Of a stretch of DNA of 64,000 nucleotides, positions 53,101 through 61,229 are shown piece after piece. This DNA is from Symbiodinium natans (Eukaryota; Sar; Dinophyceae; Suessiales; Symbiodiniaceae). Under the pieces are notes generated by a model. It saw nothing but the letters and a program-made list of their open reading frames with translations, did no database searches and had not been told where the DNA came from. Each line of letters begins with the position of its first letter. Positions within the stretch are counted from its first letter, which is position 1. The stretch spans positions 380,610 through 444,609 of the forward strand of contig CAJNDS010002242.1 of NCBI GenBank assembly GCA_905221605.1. Direction: 5' to 3'. The translations under genes were made by a program, and so were the position numbers.

Positions 53101-55749
53101 TCACGGTATGCAGATGTTCTGGATCGACTAGGAGATCTTTTCCCCTACGTCGAGGTGGAAGGCGGCTACAGGATGGACAGTGCAGCAGGTCGTGAAGCCC
53201 TACGCCTCTACAAGGAGGTGGTTGAAAGTGGCAGAAAAGACCTGAAGGTCCACAAGATCAAGGCGCCTGTGCCCGTGAAGATCAGCAAGGAAGACACCTG
53301 GTGGGAGGTCCCCGACGCTAACACTGCGCATGAACCAGTTGCCGCACCCGCTCAGCAAGACAAGACGATCGCCCGATCCGAGGTGGAATACCCTGTGGTT
53401 TCGGACGTATCGGAGATCGATGAGGTCAAGGGTGAGGTCGTCCAGGCCGAGTCAGAGAAGGCTGAGTACCTTCCCCTGAACGAGGTCGTGCTCGCCGATG
53501 ATGGGGATTACCGACCTCCCCTGGCGTCAGACGGCCGGGCAACAAGCGCAGCTACCCGAAAGGGTAAGTCGTCGGGGCAAAGCGAGGATGTCTACGCCCG
53601 CGAGATGTACCAGGATGCGTCCAAAACCCATGGTGGAGAGGAAAGCCAGGAGCAGGACCTCCCGATGACCGGTTACTGGTACAACGGGGAGCTCCACGAC
53701 CTTGAGCCTCTGCCAAGTGCCGATCTCCGCAAGTATGAACAGCGGGTGAACTTCAGGCACGGCGACCTCAAGCTGCTCAGCTTGCTCTTGAGGGGACACC
53801 AGAATGACTGGTATGGGCTGGACTTCGACATCGCCATGTGGACGGATGTCGATAAGCTCCTGGACCGCTTCAATGAAGCAACTCGTCGAAAATGGGGCGT
53901 AAGACAGCTGCTGCAGGTGACCGCGCAGGACAAAAAGAGGAGGTTCGAGATTCTTGGGATCCGACATGAGATCAGCAACAGCCTGAATCTCTCCCTCTTT
54001 CCTGTGCGGATCAGAGCAGTCACCGGCCACTCGGAGAAAGTGATGCGCATCGAGTCAGACGAGTTCCTTGCCCGGAGGTTTCTCACCAATGAGAATTTGG
54101 ATGTCGCTCCACAGGTCATATACCACCGCACTGATGCGAAGAGCGTGGAGTTGATTTTGAAATCCGGGATCAAGGTCGCTGGCGGCAGAAAGGGCGGGCG
54201 TGCCCATGCGTACTTCTCACCTACTACCCTCAAGGACGAGAAGTACACTTCTGGACTCAGGTCGACGCAGCCGTTCCAGATTGCGGTGAACCTGCATGAA
54301 GCTCTCCGAGATGGCCTCGTCTTCTTCGAGAACAGTACCCGCGGGATCTTGACCCGTGCAGTCGTTGGCCCTCAGTATATCCTGTCATGTGTGGACACCA
54401 ACACGAACAAGGTGATCTACGCAAGAGCAGGAGAGGCCCAGCCTGCAGCCACCCGAGAGGGTGAGCCGGATACTGTTGAACAAGCCTCCTCGAGCTCAAC
54501 AGTCAAAGCCTTGGCATCAAGGGCTGTCCCAGAAGACCAACCCAAGCGAGTCAAGGGCACTGTTGGCGCTTTCATCGAGGCAAAGAAGGCGAGGATCGAG
54601 GCTGCTGCGTTGGAATCCATTGAAGAGCAAGACGAGGAATCGGTGGATGACCAAACGCAGCCTGCACAGGAGGTATCCGACACGGAAGAGGCAGAGAGCG
54701 ACAGCGAAGCCCCATACGGGAGCTATCCATGCTCGGCCTGCCAACGCATCGTCCTGCTTGGGCAGCGCTTTTGCATGACATGCGGTGAGAACCAGTTTCC
54801 GGAGTCCAACAAGGCAAGCCGCCAGTACTCCTCGTTCCAGCAAAACCGCCGCACCACACTCCTCAAGCTGACGTACAATGCTCGGAATGAGGATCTCCTG
54901 GGACACCTCCGTGGCATCGCAGAAAAGTTTAGCAAACAGCGGGGCTCAGTCTCCCTGGATGCGCTGATCATACGCGATGCCAAAGACAAGTTCCAACGTG
55001 CGAGAAAGCTCAAGTTCGACTCCATTGCTGATCGGTTGGAACGTGATGCCACCTTCTTCCTGCAGATGATGAGGAACGGAATCACGGTTCAGGATGCGTG
55101 CCGAATGGACCTCCTGGTGAAGGCCGTGCTCCCGGACCCAGGCCGCACAGAAGAGCAGCGGCTTCTGCAGGCGGGGTCGAACTACCTCAGCGGAGCTTCC
55201 CGAAAGGGAATGCCGGGCAAGTTGGTTTACTATGGCGATGCGCCAATGGATGGCCTAAAATCGGCTGGACTGATTGACCAGTTCTCCGAGAACCCCATCG
55301 GGATGGCCTACGGCGGCGCCTTCATCGGCTTCAGCTTCTATGCCGATATCGCCACCCGCTTGTCCGGTGCCCGCATGATCTACAGCTTCAACGGCATTGT
55401 GGAAATCAAGCATGAAACGCCGGAAGGCATGATTGCCGAGCTGCAAATGCTGGCAGCCGAATGCATCCACTCTGCCGAGGAGCAGGAAAGAATCACCGCC
55501 TACCACGCCGCCAAGAATCGAGAGACGGCACAGCAGCGAACGGAGGCTGCCACTACTACCCGTCCATCGACGCAGAGCGCCTCATCAAGGGACACAGCTG
55601 TTCGTGAAGCACCCTGGCATCAAGGGCAAGAGCAGTGGTGGTCAGACCGTGAATGGCGCGAGTGGCGTGAGTGGCGTGAGCCAGCTAGTCAGGGTTGGGG
55701 CTCATCCCGCTGGAGCAGTCAGCGCGGATCGCAGTGGTGGAGCCGCTGA
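47125..55749 (+). CDS. ORF2: integrase, reverse transcriptase, RNase H and a 1,500-residue cargo region
   Basis: 2874 residues from ATG 47125 (the frame is open from 46939). In order: HHCC finger H119-x3-H123 and C130-x2-C133; integrase D164, D226, E257; reverse transcriptase with D721 and YVDD at 810-813; RNase H with D1147, D1149, E1191 and D1281, followed by the copia-typical ADVFTKPF at about 1331. A normal copia protein ends about here. This one continues: 2OG-Fe(II)-oxygenase-like region (about 1410-1580), unassigned linker, SGNH-like region (about 1770-1990), acidic linker, Tpt1/KptA-like domain (2209-2436), zinc ribbon C2536-x2-C2539 / C2550-x2-C2553, an unassigned region and a Trp/Arg/Ser-rich tail. 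No internal stop. Hairpin-motif copies fall at residues about 974, 1362, 1900, 2142, 2441 and 2690. Confidence 0.93.
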   Translation: MKKEQLLKAGWVTVNGDPHVKVAHNPKTFRTPAPRYPKYRIRSTWGYKDGEWKQLEDKVNMDELDAVYGKVPEGTNMTITVFTMPDGGEDVPDSDVEVHIPKSKKDEASLRAEAESVQHLLSHRPKNPFCPVCQRAKMYAPHARRKGGSSTVHSKGFGDHITIDHIITKDAKDYGFEGQTVAHVVKDVFTKFRYVYPADNKSGEQCYEDLLHFFEVDDNVKVVYSDNAHEFDYAVKQLQARHNTSREYVDQNKAVIEREIRTILEGTRANLVQSGLPDQFWPLASQHHAISLNVSKRLDNGLVPWNQRFGSDFQGVLVPFGAKILYWADPKQKQPKRSKFAGTGIEGIFLGYHIQPGFVFKEEYLVAPLQGINEAIENDAFRTFRAKRLELLEGKFQFPLSQDLEALGNQKPPELDDQHHNAVEERNPHQEEEDFEGGVGPLDEGDRPLGGSARDDIVYPARYDPLDDVPFSVRERLAPATPSFKTKDGIGIPYGYRWDGERLIKQKGLSSLPGVQAKVWSKLTVEEKHKALAEHQASKQAKVDEDYNQAIKHVPAMPVLYGKPEDHRKKMCSLYESKLLEIAQDMYAVVAKILSAKEIESSPEAQAALDKEWKKLVDKGCWVEKRVREYDSVAAEARKTNEKVHFGKIFEIGTLKGSELKENDPNRRYKGRSVFQGNKVLDENSDHALFAEMSSSPASMEAGKILDVFGSQPGFSIQQADARQAYTQALFTGVETWVRLPRNRWPKGWRSMKDPVVPLKLALYGHPDSGGIWERHCETELKKVGFEPVLTDIWKSVFYNADLELLMVIYVDDFKLAGPTKNIQKGWESIATVIDMDPAEVIGRYFGCQHIEEKNVTLSKEHHPFHYVFEPENETAAPAKIAEDRWDVIPEVMLAVRHHSYPRKRLYMPTEEDVQMFPTIGPQRYTFQAANGVTEEHQDNMNIARDKCFKQWWTGTTYFDLAARGPEEFGLAVAAARKGKSVRNKAEAKKEVKQNKFVTLSRDQEDKPGSMTKPVTRITYDMKDFLHSCVDRYCELAKVDRSSLKSVSTPFHELRTATPIVNETEKTGRLQPIASKVLMKILFAARMARWDLLRATQSLASRVTKWSPDCDLALHRLVSYINSSIDLTMSGFIGDSIHDCRLWLFSDADFAGEYDSKTTTGCALFLVGPNTYYPINAFSKKQTSITMSSTESEVVSANQGVRAQGLPSLSLWYFLWRGKADREVGPRAEMKTTSNSVVARIDPELDEIRYGTTRPDGMSIANINGLHVQLPKCFQIRHLEDNQATITLLLSGRAGVLRHTDRTQKVSFGWLRQQYEEGHFRLLNVDTSEQVADVFTKPFTERTKWIHALKLIAHTYKSVDPQAGRNSVSKSVPAAPKSVCITTEQLEHVAKLLRRADRYDFEDFEQVAEMMYDNLRMSSSRLRSVVRSGTELAPKYFVFGLWTHGGCFGLTKRTGQMSQLCRYINGFIRKHAPKHFTWTSFVINFMGRAGVHSDKFNLRGSQNWSFGFGPYQGGELWVEDPDQRMDAFTDKDGKTWFGRNLQTCRKPVLLNPHLRHAVQPFTGNRHSLIAYSSGGWTKLGDDDKQLLQDTDFRTPRAQLKHACVCSCASPHDEGGKSPKTTPETVASVLRASIGNAQTYTTCTSASVEPAVPTLSVLAGSLQVVSSIEALGTMSRLVAHGAGYSCDTGMEGRPLALQGHLNMLVNAGLSVEYLQLQAGKEYDALLKSYEVFPPQTIASLSLNDPEIPTPNLLKLARISNEGLSKLQPTERLRRSRFLLVVTDSVTSLGRQNTKGQWKFSIPEEEIFMAALTLRYTSDKLHMCWGKTLSWLTWQVQEEIQAIRAKYGSECEIDVIVWWSGNEVAGRRGCIPTRLAPGAAYSTSQTSAEDVARKVRRCADALATLAGEPHIGFVRIVGNVDHETYNLHPAYNEFISKMFDEFTSRGLQVQNATSQAMKLSYYDDFHLWDTPENRKQIQDYIYTTALLGDLEREASRYADVLDRLGDLFPYVEVEGGYRMDSAAGREALRLYKEVVESGRKDLKVHKIKAPVPVKISKEDTWWEVPDANTAHEPVAAPAQQDKTIARSEVEYPVVSDVSEIDEVKGEVVQAESEKAEYLPLNEVVLADDGDYRPPLASDGRATSAATRKGKSSGQSEDVYAREMYQDASKTHGGEESQEQDLPMTGYWYNGELHDLEPLPSADLRKYEQRVNFRHGDLKLLSLLLRGHQNDWYGLDFDIAMWTDVDKLLDRFNEATRRKWGVRQLLQVTAQDKKRRFEILGIRHEISNSLNLSLFPVRIRAVTGHSEKVMRIESDEFLARRFLTNENLDVAPQVIYHRTDAKSVELILKSGIKVAGGRKGGRAHAYFSPTTLKDEKYTSGLRSTQPFQIAVNLHEALRDGLVFFENSTRGILTRAVVGPQYILSCVDTNTNKVIYARAGEAQPAATREGEPDTVEQASSSSTVKALASRAVPEDQPKRVKGTVGAFIEAKKARIEAAALESIEEQDEESVDDQTQPAQEVSDTEEAESDSEAPYGSYPCSACQRIVLLGQRFCMTCGENQFPESNKASRQYSSFQQNRRTTLLKLTYNARNEDLLGHLRGIAEKFSKQRGSVSLDALIIRDAKDKFQRARKLKFDSIADRLERDATFFLQMMRNGITVQDACRMDLLVKAVLPDPGRTEEQRLLQAGSNYLSGASRKGMPGKLVYYGDAPMDGLKSAGLIDQFSENPIGMAYGGAFIGFSFYADIATRLSGARMIYSFNGIVEIKHETPEGMIAELQMLAAECIHSAEEQERITAYHAAKNRETAQQRTEAATTTRPSTQSASSRDTAVREAPWHQGQEQWWSDREWREWREWREPASQGWGSSRWSSQRGSQWWSR
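50046..50068 (+). repeat. 23-nt hairpin motif, copy 5
   Basis: AGC, stem TGCCC/GGGTA (one G-U), loop GAAA, A, GTCG. Between reverse transcriptase and RNase H. Confidence 0.85.
51210..51232 (+). repeat. 23-nt hairpin motif, copy 6
   Basis: AGC, stem CGGAA/TTCCG, loop GAAA, T, GTCG. The stem shares almost nothing with the CCC/GGG copies yet pairs fully. Lies at the end of RNase H, before the cargo. Confidence 0.87.
51364..51870 (+). other. 2OG-Fe(II) oxygenase-like domain inside ORF2
   Basis: Residues about 1414-1582 carry H1492-S-D1494, then GGELWVE at 1513, then H1556 followed nine residues later by R1565. HxD, distal His and an Arg about nine residues on is the metal- and 2-oxoglutarate-binding pattern of the double-stranded beta-helix oxygenases, a superfamily that includes TET/JBP enzymes. 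The subfamily and substrate cannot be told from sequence by eye. Confidence 0.6.
52432..53094 (+). other. SGNH-hydrolase-like domain inside ORF2
   Basis: Residues about 1770-1990: LLVVTDS places Ser1783 after a beta strand, VIVWWSGNE places Asn1860, and YYDDFHLWD gives Asp1961-x-x-His1964. This is the Ser, Asn and DxxH layout of SGNH/GDSL hydrolases. The GDS is TDS here and block II Gly is not certain, so the call is tentative. Family members are esterases and lipases; the substrate here is unknown. Confidence 0.45.
52824..52846 (+). repeat. 23-nt hairpin motif, copy 7
   Basis: AGC, stem CACCC/GGGTG, loop TAGC (the only non-GNRA loop), A, GCCG. Inside the SGNH-like region. Confidence 0.75.
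53550..53572 (+). repeat. 23-nt hairpin motif, copy 8
   Basis: AGC, stem TACCC/GGGTA, loop GAAA, A, GTCG. Between the SGNH-like and Tpt1-like domains. Confidence 0.87.
53749..54432 (+). other. Tpt1/KptA-like RNA 2'-phosphotransferase domain inside ORF2
   Basis: Residues 2209-2436. The N-terminal lobe reads LLSLLLRGHQNDWYGLDF then WTDVDKLLDRF, as in the family LLRHxP ... GW-x-V-x-x-LL. Next come KRRFEIL and IRAVTGHS (family IRAxQGHS), VIYHRTDAKSVELILKSGIK (family YHGT ... IL-x-x-G), R2359-A-H2361 (family RxHVHLS), and GILTRAVVGPQYI. Candidate Arg-His-Arg-Arg active-site residues are R2223, H2225, R2297 and R2359; a Gly separates the first Arg and His. Known members remove the splice-junction 2'-phosphate from tRNA using NAD+, and some ADP-ribosylate RNA ends. 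Confidence 0.8.
54447..54469 (+). repeat. 23-nt hairpin motif, copy 9
   Basis: AGC, stem CACCC/GGGTG, loop GAGA, A, GCCG. Directly after the Tpt1-like domain. Confidence 0.87.
55194..55216 (+). repeat. 23-nt hairpin motif, copy 10
   Basis: AGC, stem TTCCC/GGGAA, loop GAAA, T, GCCG. After the zinc ribbon, in the C-terminal part of ORF2. Confidence 0.87.
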
Positions 55750-55829
55750 ATGCCCATTTTGTATGCACAATAGCTCAAGTTTTGCTTTCCCTTCACCTTT
55801 GTTTCGGTCATAGCGGGTGGGACAACATG

Positions 55830-55852
55830 GGCCACCCGAAAGGGTGTGTCGT
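55830..55852 (+). repeat. 23-nt hairpin motif, copy 11 (3' UTR)
   Basis: GGC in place of AGC, stem CACCC/GGGTG, loop GAAA, T, GTCG. It lies 80 nt past the ORF2 stop, so it is not there for its peptide. Confidence 0.87.
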
Positions 55853-55888
55853 AATCCTCTGTCCACCTTAGCTTGTGCCAAGCACGGT

Positions 55889-55896
55889 GAGGGGGG
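55889..55896 (+). promoter_or_regulatory. Polypurine tract
   Basis: GAGGGGGG immediately before the 3' LTR, the expected plus-strand primer for reverse transcription. Confidence 0.75.
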
Positions 55897-56039
55897 TGTA
55901 GTTTTTCATGGAGGAATTACACTCCTTTTGCGAGCTGTGCATACCATCGCTTTACCCTCGACTGTGGCTCAAGTTGCCGATAAAAAGAGGCGTACTTAAC
56001 GGTTTATATGTTCCCTCATGTGCTGACCTGAAAACTTCA
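55897..56039 (+). repeat. 3' LTR (143 bp)
   Basis: Identical to 43645-43787. ORF2 ends 147 nt upstream. Confidence 0.95.
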
Positions 56040-56044
56040 CGAAG
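56040..56044. repeat. 5-bp target site duplication (right)
   Basis: CGAAG, matching 43640-43644. Confidence 0.93.
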
Positions 56045-56559
56045 ACCCTAAAACCCAAAACCCCAAAACAAAACCTAAACCCTAAACTCAACCCTAAGCC
56101 CTAAACCCTAACCCTAAACGCCAAACCCCAACCCCTGCACCTACTCGGTGTTCTGCGCGAGGAGCCGGGGAGGACCGCCTCACCGTGCGATTCCAGGCCG
56201 TGCTTTTGCGAGTGCGGGTGGAGGGTTTAGGGTTTAGGGTTTAGGGTTGAGGGTTTAGGGTTTAGGGTTGAGGGTTTAGGGTTTAGGGTTTAGGGCCTCC
56301 AGGGTTGAGTTCCTTCGGGTCGAGGGTCTTGGGGGTCTTCGGGGTGACCCATCGGGTTGTTTGGGGCCTGGGGGTGTTTATGGTTTAGGGGTTAGGGATT
56401 GCGGTTTGGGGTTTAGGGTTTAGGGATTGCGGTTTAGGGTTTAGGGTTTAGGGTTTAGGGTTCAACCTTATTGGCTGCATGAAAAGTCTTCGTGCCTTAT
56501 TGACTTAGGTTTGTTTGTAGGCGTTTTAGGTTTGCAGGGAATTCGGGCTTAGGTTTTAG

Positions 56560-56673
56560 CTTGGAAGCCCTCTTTTGACTTAGTAAGTAGGGTTCGTAAG
56601 GTGGGTTACGGGGATTAGAGCAGGGTTTTGAGGGGATACTAAGTAGACTTGCTAGGTCAAAAGAGCTTCTAAG
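56560..56673. repeat. MITE-like element, CTTGGAAGC family
   Basis: Left end CTTGGAAGCCCTCTTTTGAC, right end GGTCAAAAGAGCTTCTAAG, near-complementary. Shared with 4264-4371 and the copy starting at 63767. Confidence 0.6.
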
Positions 56674-59600
56674 TAAACCCGACTCTAAACCCTAAACCCT
56701 AAACCCTAAACCCTAAACCCCCAAGGTACCCTAATAAGGACAGATGCCACGGCCCGCGCCCTCAAGCAAAGCCTCCTGCCAACTCCTCGGAGGGAGCAGC
56801 TTCGAAGCCCTAAACCCTAAACCCTAAACCCTAAACCCTAAACCCTAAACCCTAGTTCGGGCTTAAAGGTCCAGTGTTTCGAGTTAGGGTTCAGGGTCTA
56901 GGGTTTAGGGTTAGGGGGCTGGGGGTTAAGGAACCCTAAATGCGCAACGCTAAAACCCGACGCCCCGAAACCCAAACCGCTGCGTTGCCACCAGGTCCTT
57001 CCAGAGTTCGAGATGTCGCCGGAGCGAATTTTTTTTGCGGTGGAAAGTGGGTGTAAGGATTTTGCGGATTCGTGAGTTCTATGGGCTTGAGGGCCCAGGG
57101 GTTTAGGGTTAATGGAGTAGCGTTTAGGGTTTAGGGTTTAGGGCCCGTAACCACAATTTCTCGACCCTTAACTCGTCAGCAAAAACCCTAGGGGGGGCGT
57201 AACCCTCAGGCCTTGGGACCCGAAAGCCTAAACTTGTGATGGAAGCCCCTGAACCCTAAACACCCTGAACCCTGACTTGCCGAGAAACCGTTCATAAGGG
57301 CTTCTATTGATCACTTGCCCTAAACCCTAAACCCTAAACCCTAAACCCAAACCCTAAGCCCCAAACTCGTGACCTTTGTTTTTTGGTTTCAGGTCTGGGT
57401 TCGGGTGCGGGGTTCAGGGTTTCAACATGTGCGCGCAGGAGTGGCGAGGTCTGAAGAAGGCGCTGCAACCAGATTGGGCCGCTCGGCGCGCTTTTGGGTT
57501 TAGGGTTAGGGGTTAGGGTTTAGGGGTTAGTGGTTGAGGGTTTTGGGTTTAGGATGAAGCAAATGCTGAAAGGGATTTACAGGGAGGGGCCTCCTTACTA
57601 CATGAAGTATACGCAAGAGGTGTTTAACCTAAGCTACCTTCTAATGCTTATCTACCCAACGACCGACTCCCTAAGCCTTTAAACCCTGACATCTACACGG
57701 GGCCCTGCCTGTGCGTTGAGGGTTTAGTCTCGCTGGGGCGGGTGACAAGTAGACCAGTCCTGAACTGATTGAAGAAGCACAACTTATCGAATCATCTTCC
57801 CCCCCCCCCCCCCACCCGCAGGGTTTCTTTGGGCCCAGGGTTTGTATAGTGTTTCGGGTTTAGGCTTGAGGCTTTCAGAGGGTTGTGAAGAGGTTGTCAG
57901 TTCTTGAGCACAGGGATGGTAGGCTTTAAGGGTTAGGGAATAGGGCGAGAACGGTGGAAGCCCTCTGTGGGATCTCGCTGAATAGGAATAGGGTTTAACC
58001 CTAAACCCTAAATCCTAAATCCTAAACCCTAAACCCTAAACCCTAAATTTTAGGGAAGTTTAGGGTTTAGGGATTCGAGGTTCGGGTCAGGGGATCTGGG
58101 GTTCAGGCTTTGGGAGTTCAGGTGTAAGGCAGAAAAGAAAAGAAGGAGCTTGAGGGATGTTGATGTCACCGTTCCCAAACAGCAAAGATACCTTTGACAA
58201 CAAGAGTTGCCCTCGTGCTCCTGAACCCCAGCCCTAAACCCAAAACCCTTAACCCTAAACCCTAAGCCTCAAACAAAGACCCCGGTTTTTGGGGCTCCAG
58301 CAAGGAGTCTACGAACTACGAGACCTGCATCCCTAAAAACATATCCCTAGAAACATTCAGTCAGACACCCCGAAGGCCCAACCCTTCTTGAAGCCTTCGT
58401 AGGGTATAGGGCTTAGGGTTGAGAGTTGAGGGTTTAGGGTTTAGGGTTGAGAGTTTAGGGTTAAGACTTAGAGCGTCGGGATTTCGGGCCCGAGTGTGGA
58501 CATGCGCGCTAAGCCCGCTGCAGGAGCCCGTGCATGGCTTTGAGTTCAGCACTCAGTCAAGCGTTGAGCTCTACGCCCCAAATCCTAAACCCCTAGGCCC
58601 CTAAACCATAAGTCCCTCAACCCTAAACCCTAATCCCTAAACCCCAAGCCCCTAAACCCCTAAGTCCCTAAACCCTAAGCCCCGAAGCCCCTAAACCCGA
58701 GGCCCAATGCCCTAAGCCCTCAACCCTAATCCCTAAACCCTAAACCCCTAATCCATGAACCGCCGTGCCTTTGGGAGCTCGGGCCTAGTTCGACCCCTCC
58801 AGGCCCCCTGAGTTAACCCCTCCAGCAGCAGGAGAAGGGCTTGGTTTCATAACGGAACCCAGTTTCCAGATCAGAACTGCCAGTATTGGTGCTAGGGACG
58901 CAAATTTTGGTGCACTGAGGGCTTTGGGTCCCTAAACATCCTAAACCCTAAGCCCTACACCTTGAACCCTAGACCCTAACCCCTCATGTTGGTGAAGTTG
59001 GCATGCAAGGTTCAGAGGCCAAGATAGGGGGTACCTGGGGCGGGGAGGTTACGTCGTTTTTTTTTTAATTTCCGGGAGGGGGTAGAGGTATATAATAACC
59101 CTAAACCCTAAAGCCCTAAAACCCAAAAACCCTAAAGCCTAACAGCCCTATCTGGTGGAGACAGATCCACCACAGGGTCGAAGGGATTCATGGACTGAGG
59201 GTTTAGGGAGGAGATTCGGGTTTAGGGTTTCGAGTTTCGGGTTTCGGGTCGAGGGTTTAGGGTTTAGGGCGTGGTGGGATGTAGGGTTCAGGGTGTGCTG
59301 GGCGTGCAAAACCCTCAAAACGGGACGTACACCTTCGTGGTGCGCGGCCGCAGTGTGAAGTCGGGGCGGAGCTGCTTCATCAGAAGGACCCCATAACCTA
59401 AACCCCAACCCTAAACCCTAAACCCTAAACCCGTCCATTCATGGCCACATCGGCCAGCGCGGCCGACACCCGAGCTGTCTTGCAAACTCGCTCCTCCACC
59501 TTCACGCCCAAAAACAAAGTGGCGCCATCGACGCGATGACCCTAAACCCTAAAACCCAAACCCAAAACCCCTCAAAGGCACACGCTCCATTAAAATCATT

Positions 59601-60579
59601 TAAAATCATGATATGCTTGCCGGGCTACCAAGCCCAACATAGCGTCCCCAAACGACACAGAGGGTATAGGCTTGAGGGTATACCCTAAACCCTAAACCCT
59701 AAGCCCTAAACCCTAAACCCTAAACCCTTGGGAGGGTTTGTGGTTGTTCAACACACCTGGCCCTAAAGTAACTGAAAGGTAGGTACGGTTAGGGCTTAGG
59801 GTTTAGGGCTTAGGGCTTAGGGCTTAGGGTTTAGGGTTTAGGGCTTAGGGGTTTAGGGTTTCCCCCTTTTATCCCATTGTCAACTCCTCAAACGGACCAA
59901 AACAACCCGCATGTACAGCTGATCAGTTCCCTTCCGCGAACCAGCCCCTCATCCCCTGACTCTCAAGACTTTCAATATCTCGAAACCTAAACCCTAAACT
60001 TCCTAAACCCTAAATCCTAAAGCCTAAACCCCAAAACTTCCTAAACCCTAAATCCTAAACCCTAAACTTCCTATAAACCCTAAACCCTAAACCCTAGACC
60101 CCTAAATATGAATTTTGGAAAATGCCCCTAAACCCCAAACGGCAACCCTCAAACGAACGGGCTGAGGTACTTTCAAGTCGTGATGCTTCCGGCTTTCCTG
60201 GAGATGTGGAAGCAGGCAGCAGTTCAGGGTTTAGGGGGTCTTTAGAAGCCTGAAAGGTCGGGAAAAGACCCTTCAGAAACATCAGCGCGCACTCTCTCTC
60301 ACACACCCACAGACGGCCACAGACCCTCAACAACCTAACGCCTACGACGGCCGCGGCTTTTTTGGCAGCAGCTGCGATGACTTGTATACAAGGTTCAAGA
60401 AGCTTGGTGGTGGGTTTAGAGTTTAGGGTTTAGTGTTGAGGGTTTAGGGGCATTATCAGGCCCAACCTGGTTCCAACCTGGTTACCAGCAGAAGAGTGAT
60501 ACATGATGGCAAGCATGAGAGCCTCAACAACCCTGCAACACCCATTTACTACTATTTGCATAAGAAACTCCCCCCCCCC

Positions 60580-60610
<31 letters not shown>

Positions 60611-61130
60611 CAAACAACAAAAAAACGAAAGAACACAATGAAAACAATCACAGAACACACATAGCATTCGTCCTTCTAAGGGCAACATAGGGATGATTAT
60701 CTTTAACTTTTAGGTTTTCTTAGGAAAGTAGTAGTTTGGTTGTCTAAGAGGGCTGTCGCCCCCAGCCGGGCACACCCCGCACCGACTAGAGCGAGGGCAT
60801 GTGTGCAAGCGGAGGGCATGTGAGTAGGGGAAGGGGGGAGCGGAACAACAACAGCAGCAAGACACAGCAGCACAGGAAGAATAAGCAGAGCAACAGTAAG
60901 ATGAAGAAGGAGGAGAAGCAGAATGACAAGAATAAGAAGACGAGGAAGAACAATAGCAAGCACACAAGCAGCAGCAGCAACAACAACAACAACCACCCTG
61001 CAAAGATATCAATCGAACAACAAATCACTCGACCATAAACTCGAAACCCCCAACACAGCAAGCCACAACCGGTGCGGCTTTAGGTTGGACCCTCAAATCC
61101 TAAAACGCAAGCCCGAAAGCCCTATAGATC

Positions 61131-61229
61131 GGGATCTTCCCCCTTATACGAACAGTCCTTAATCGGATTGTAAAATTGGGGGGTACTTTAATCTCCATTA
61201 AGGACGGTTCGTTTTGGGGGGAACATCCC
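61131..61229. repeat. MITE-like element, GGGATGTTCCCCC family
   Basis: Left GGGATCTTCCCCCTTATAC, right GGGGGGAACATCCC, with CAGTCCTTAAT and ATTAAGGAC facing each other inside. Same family as 63156-63294 and the partial copy at 19345-19424. Confidence 0.6.

Larger units (their letters stand above)
43645..56039 (+). mobile_element. Complete Ty1/copia-type LTR retrotransposon with long 3' cargo
   Basis: 12,395 bp bounded by identical 143-bp LTRs that begin TG and end CA, flanked by CGAAG duplications. It has a primer-binding site, gag-protease ORF1, an overlapping -1-frame ORF2 with integrase before reverse transcriptase (copia order), and a purine tract before the 3' LTR. Both ORFs are uninterrupted. 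Identical LTRs and intact ORFs indicate a very recent, possibly still active, insertion. About 4.5 kb of ORF2 lies beyond RNase H, and eleven copies of a 23-nt hairpin motif are scattered along the element. Confidence 0.95.

Noticed and set aside
45934-55216. Peptide reading of the hairpin copies as a repeated Arg-Lys-Gly protease site
   Set aside because: Copies at 44513, 44597, 51210 and 52824 encode different peptides, and copy 11 is outside the ORF, while RNA pairing is kept in all; an RNA explanation fits better.
44513-55852. Group II intron domain V or hammerhead ribozyme as identity of the hairpin motif
   Set aside because: AGC plus a GNRA-capped stem recalls domain V, but the motif is too short and lacks the lower helix; the hammerhead CUGANGA core is absent.
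60430-61060. Short frames rich in Val/Cys/Phe or Ser/Asn
   Set aside because: They come from CAGCAG, AACAAC, poly-A and CA repeat DNA.
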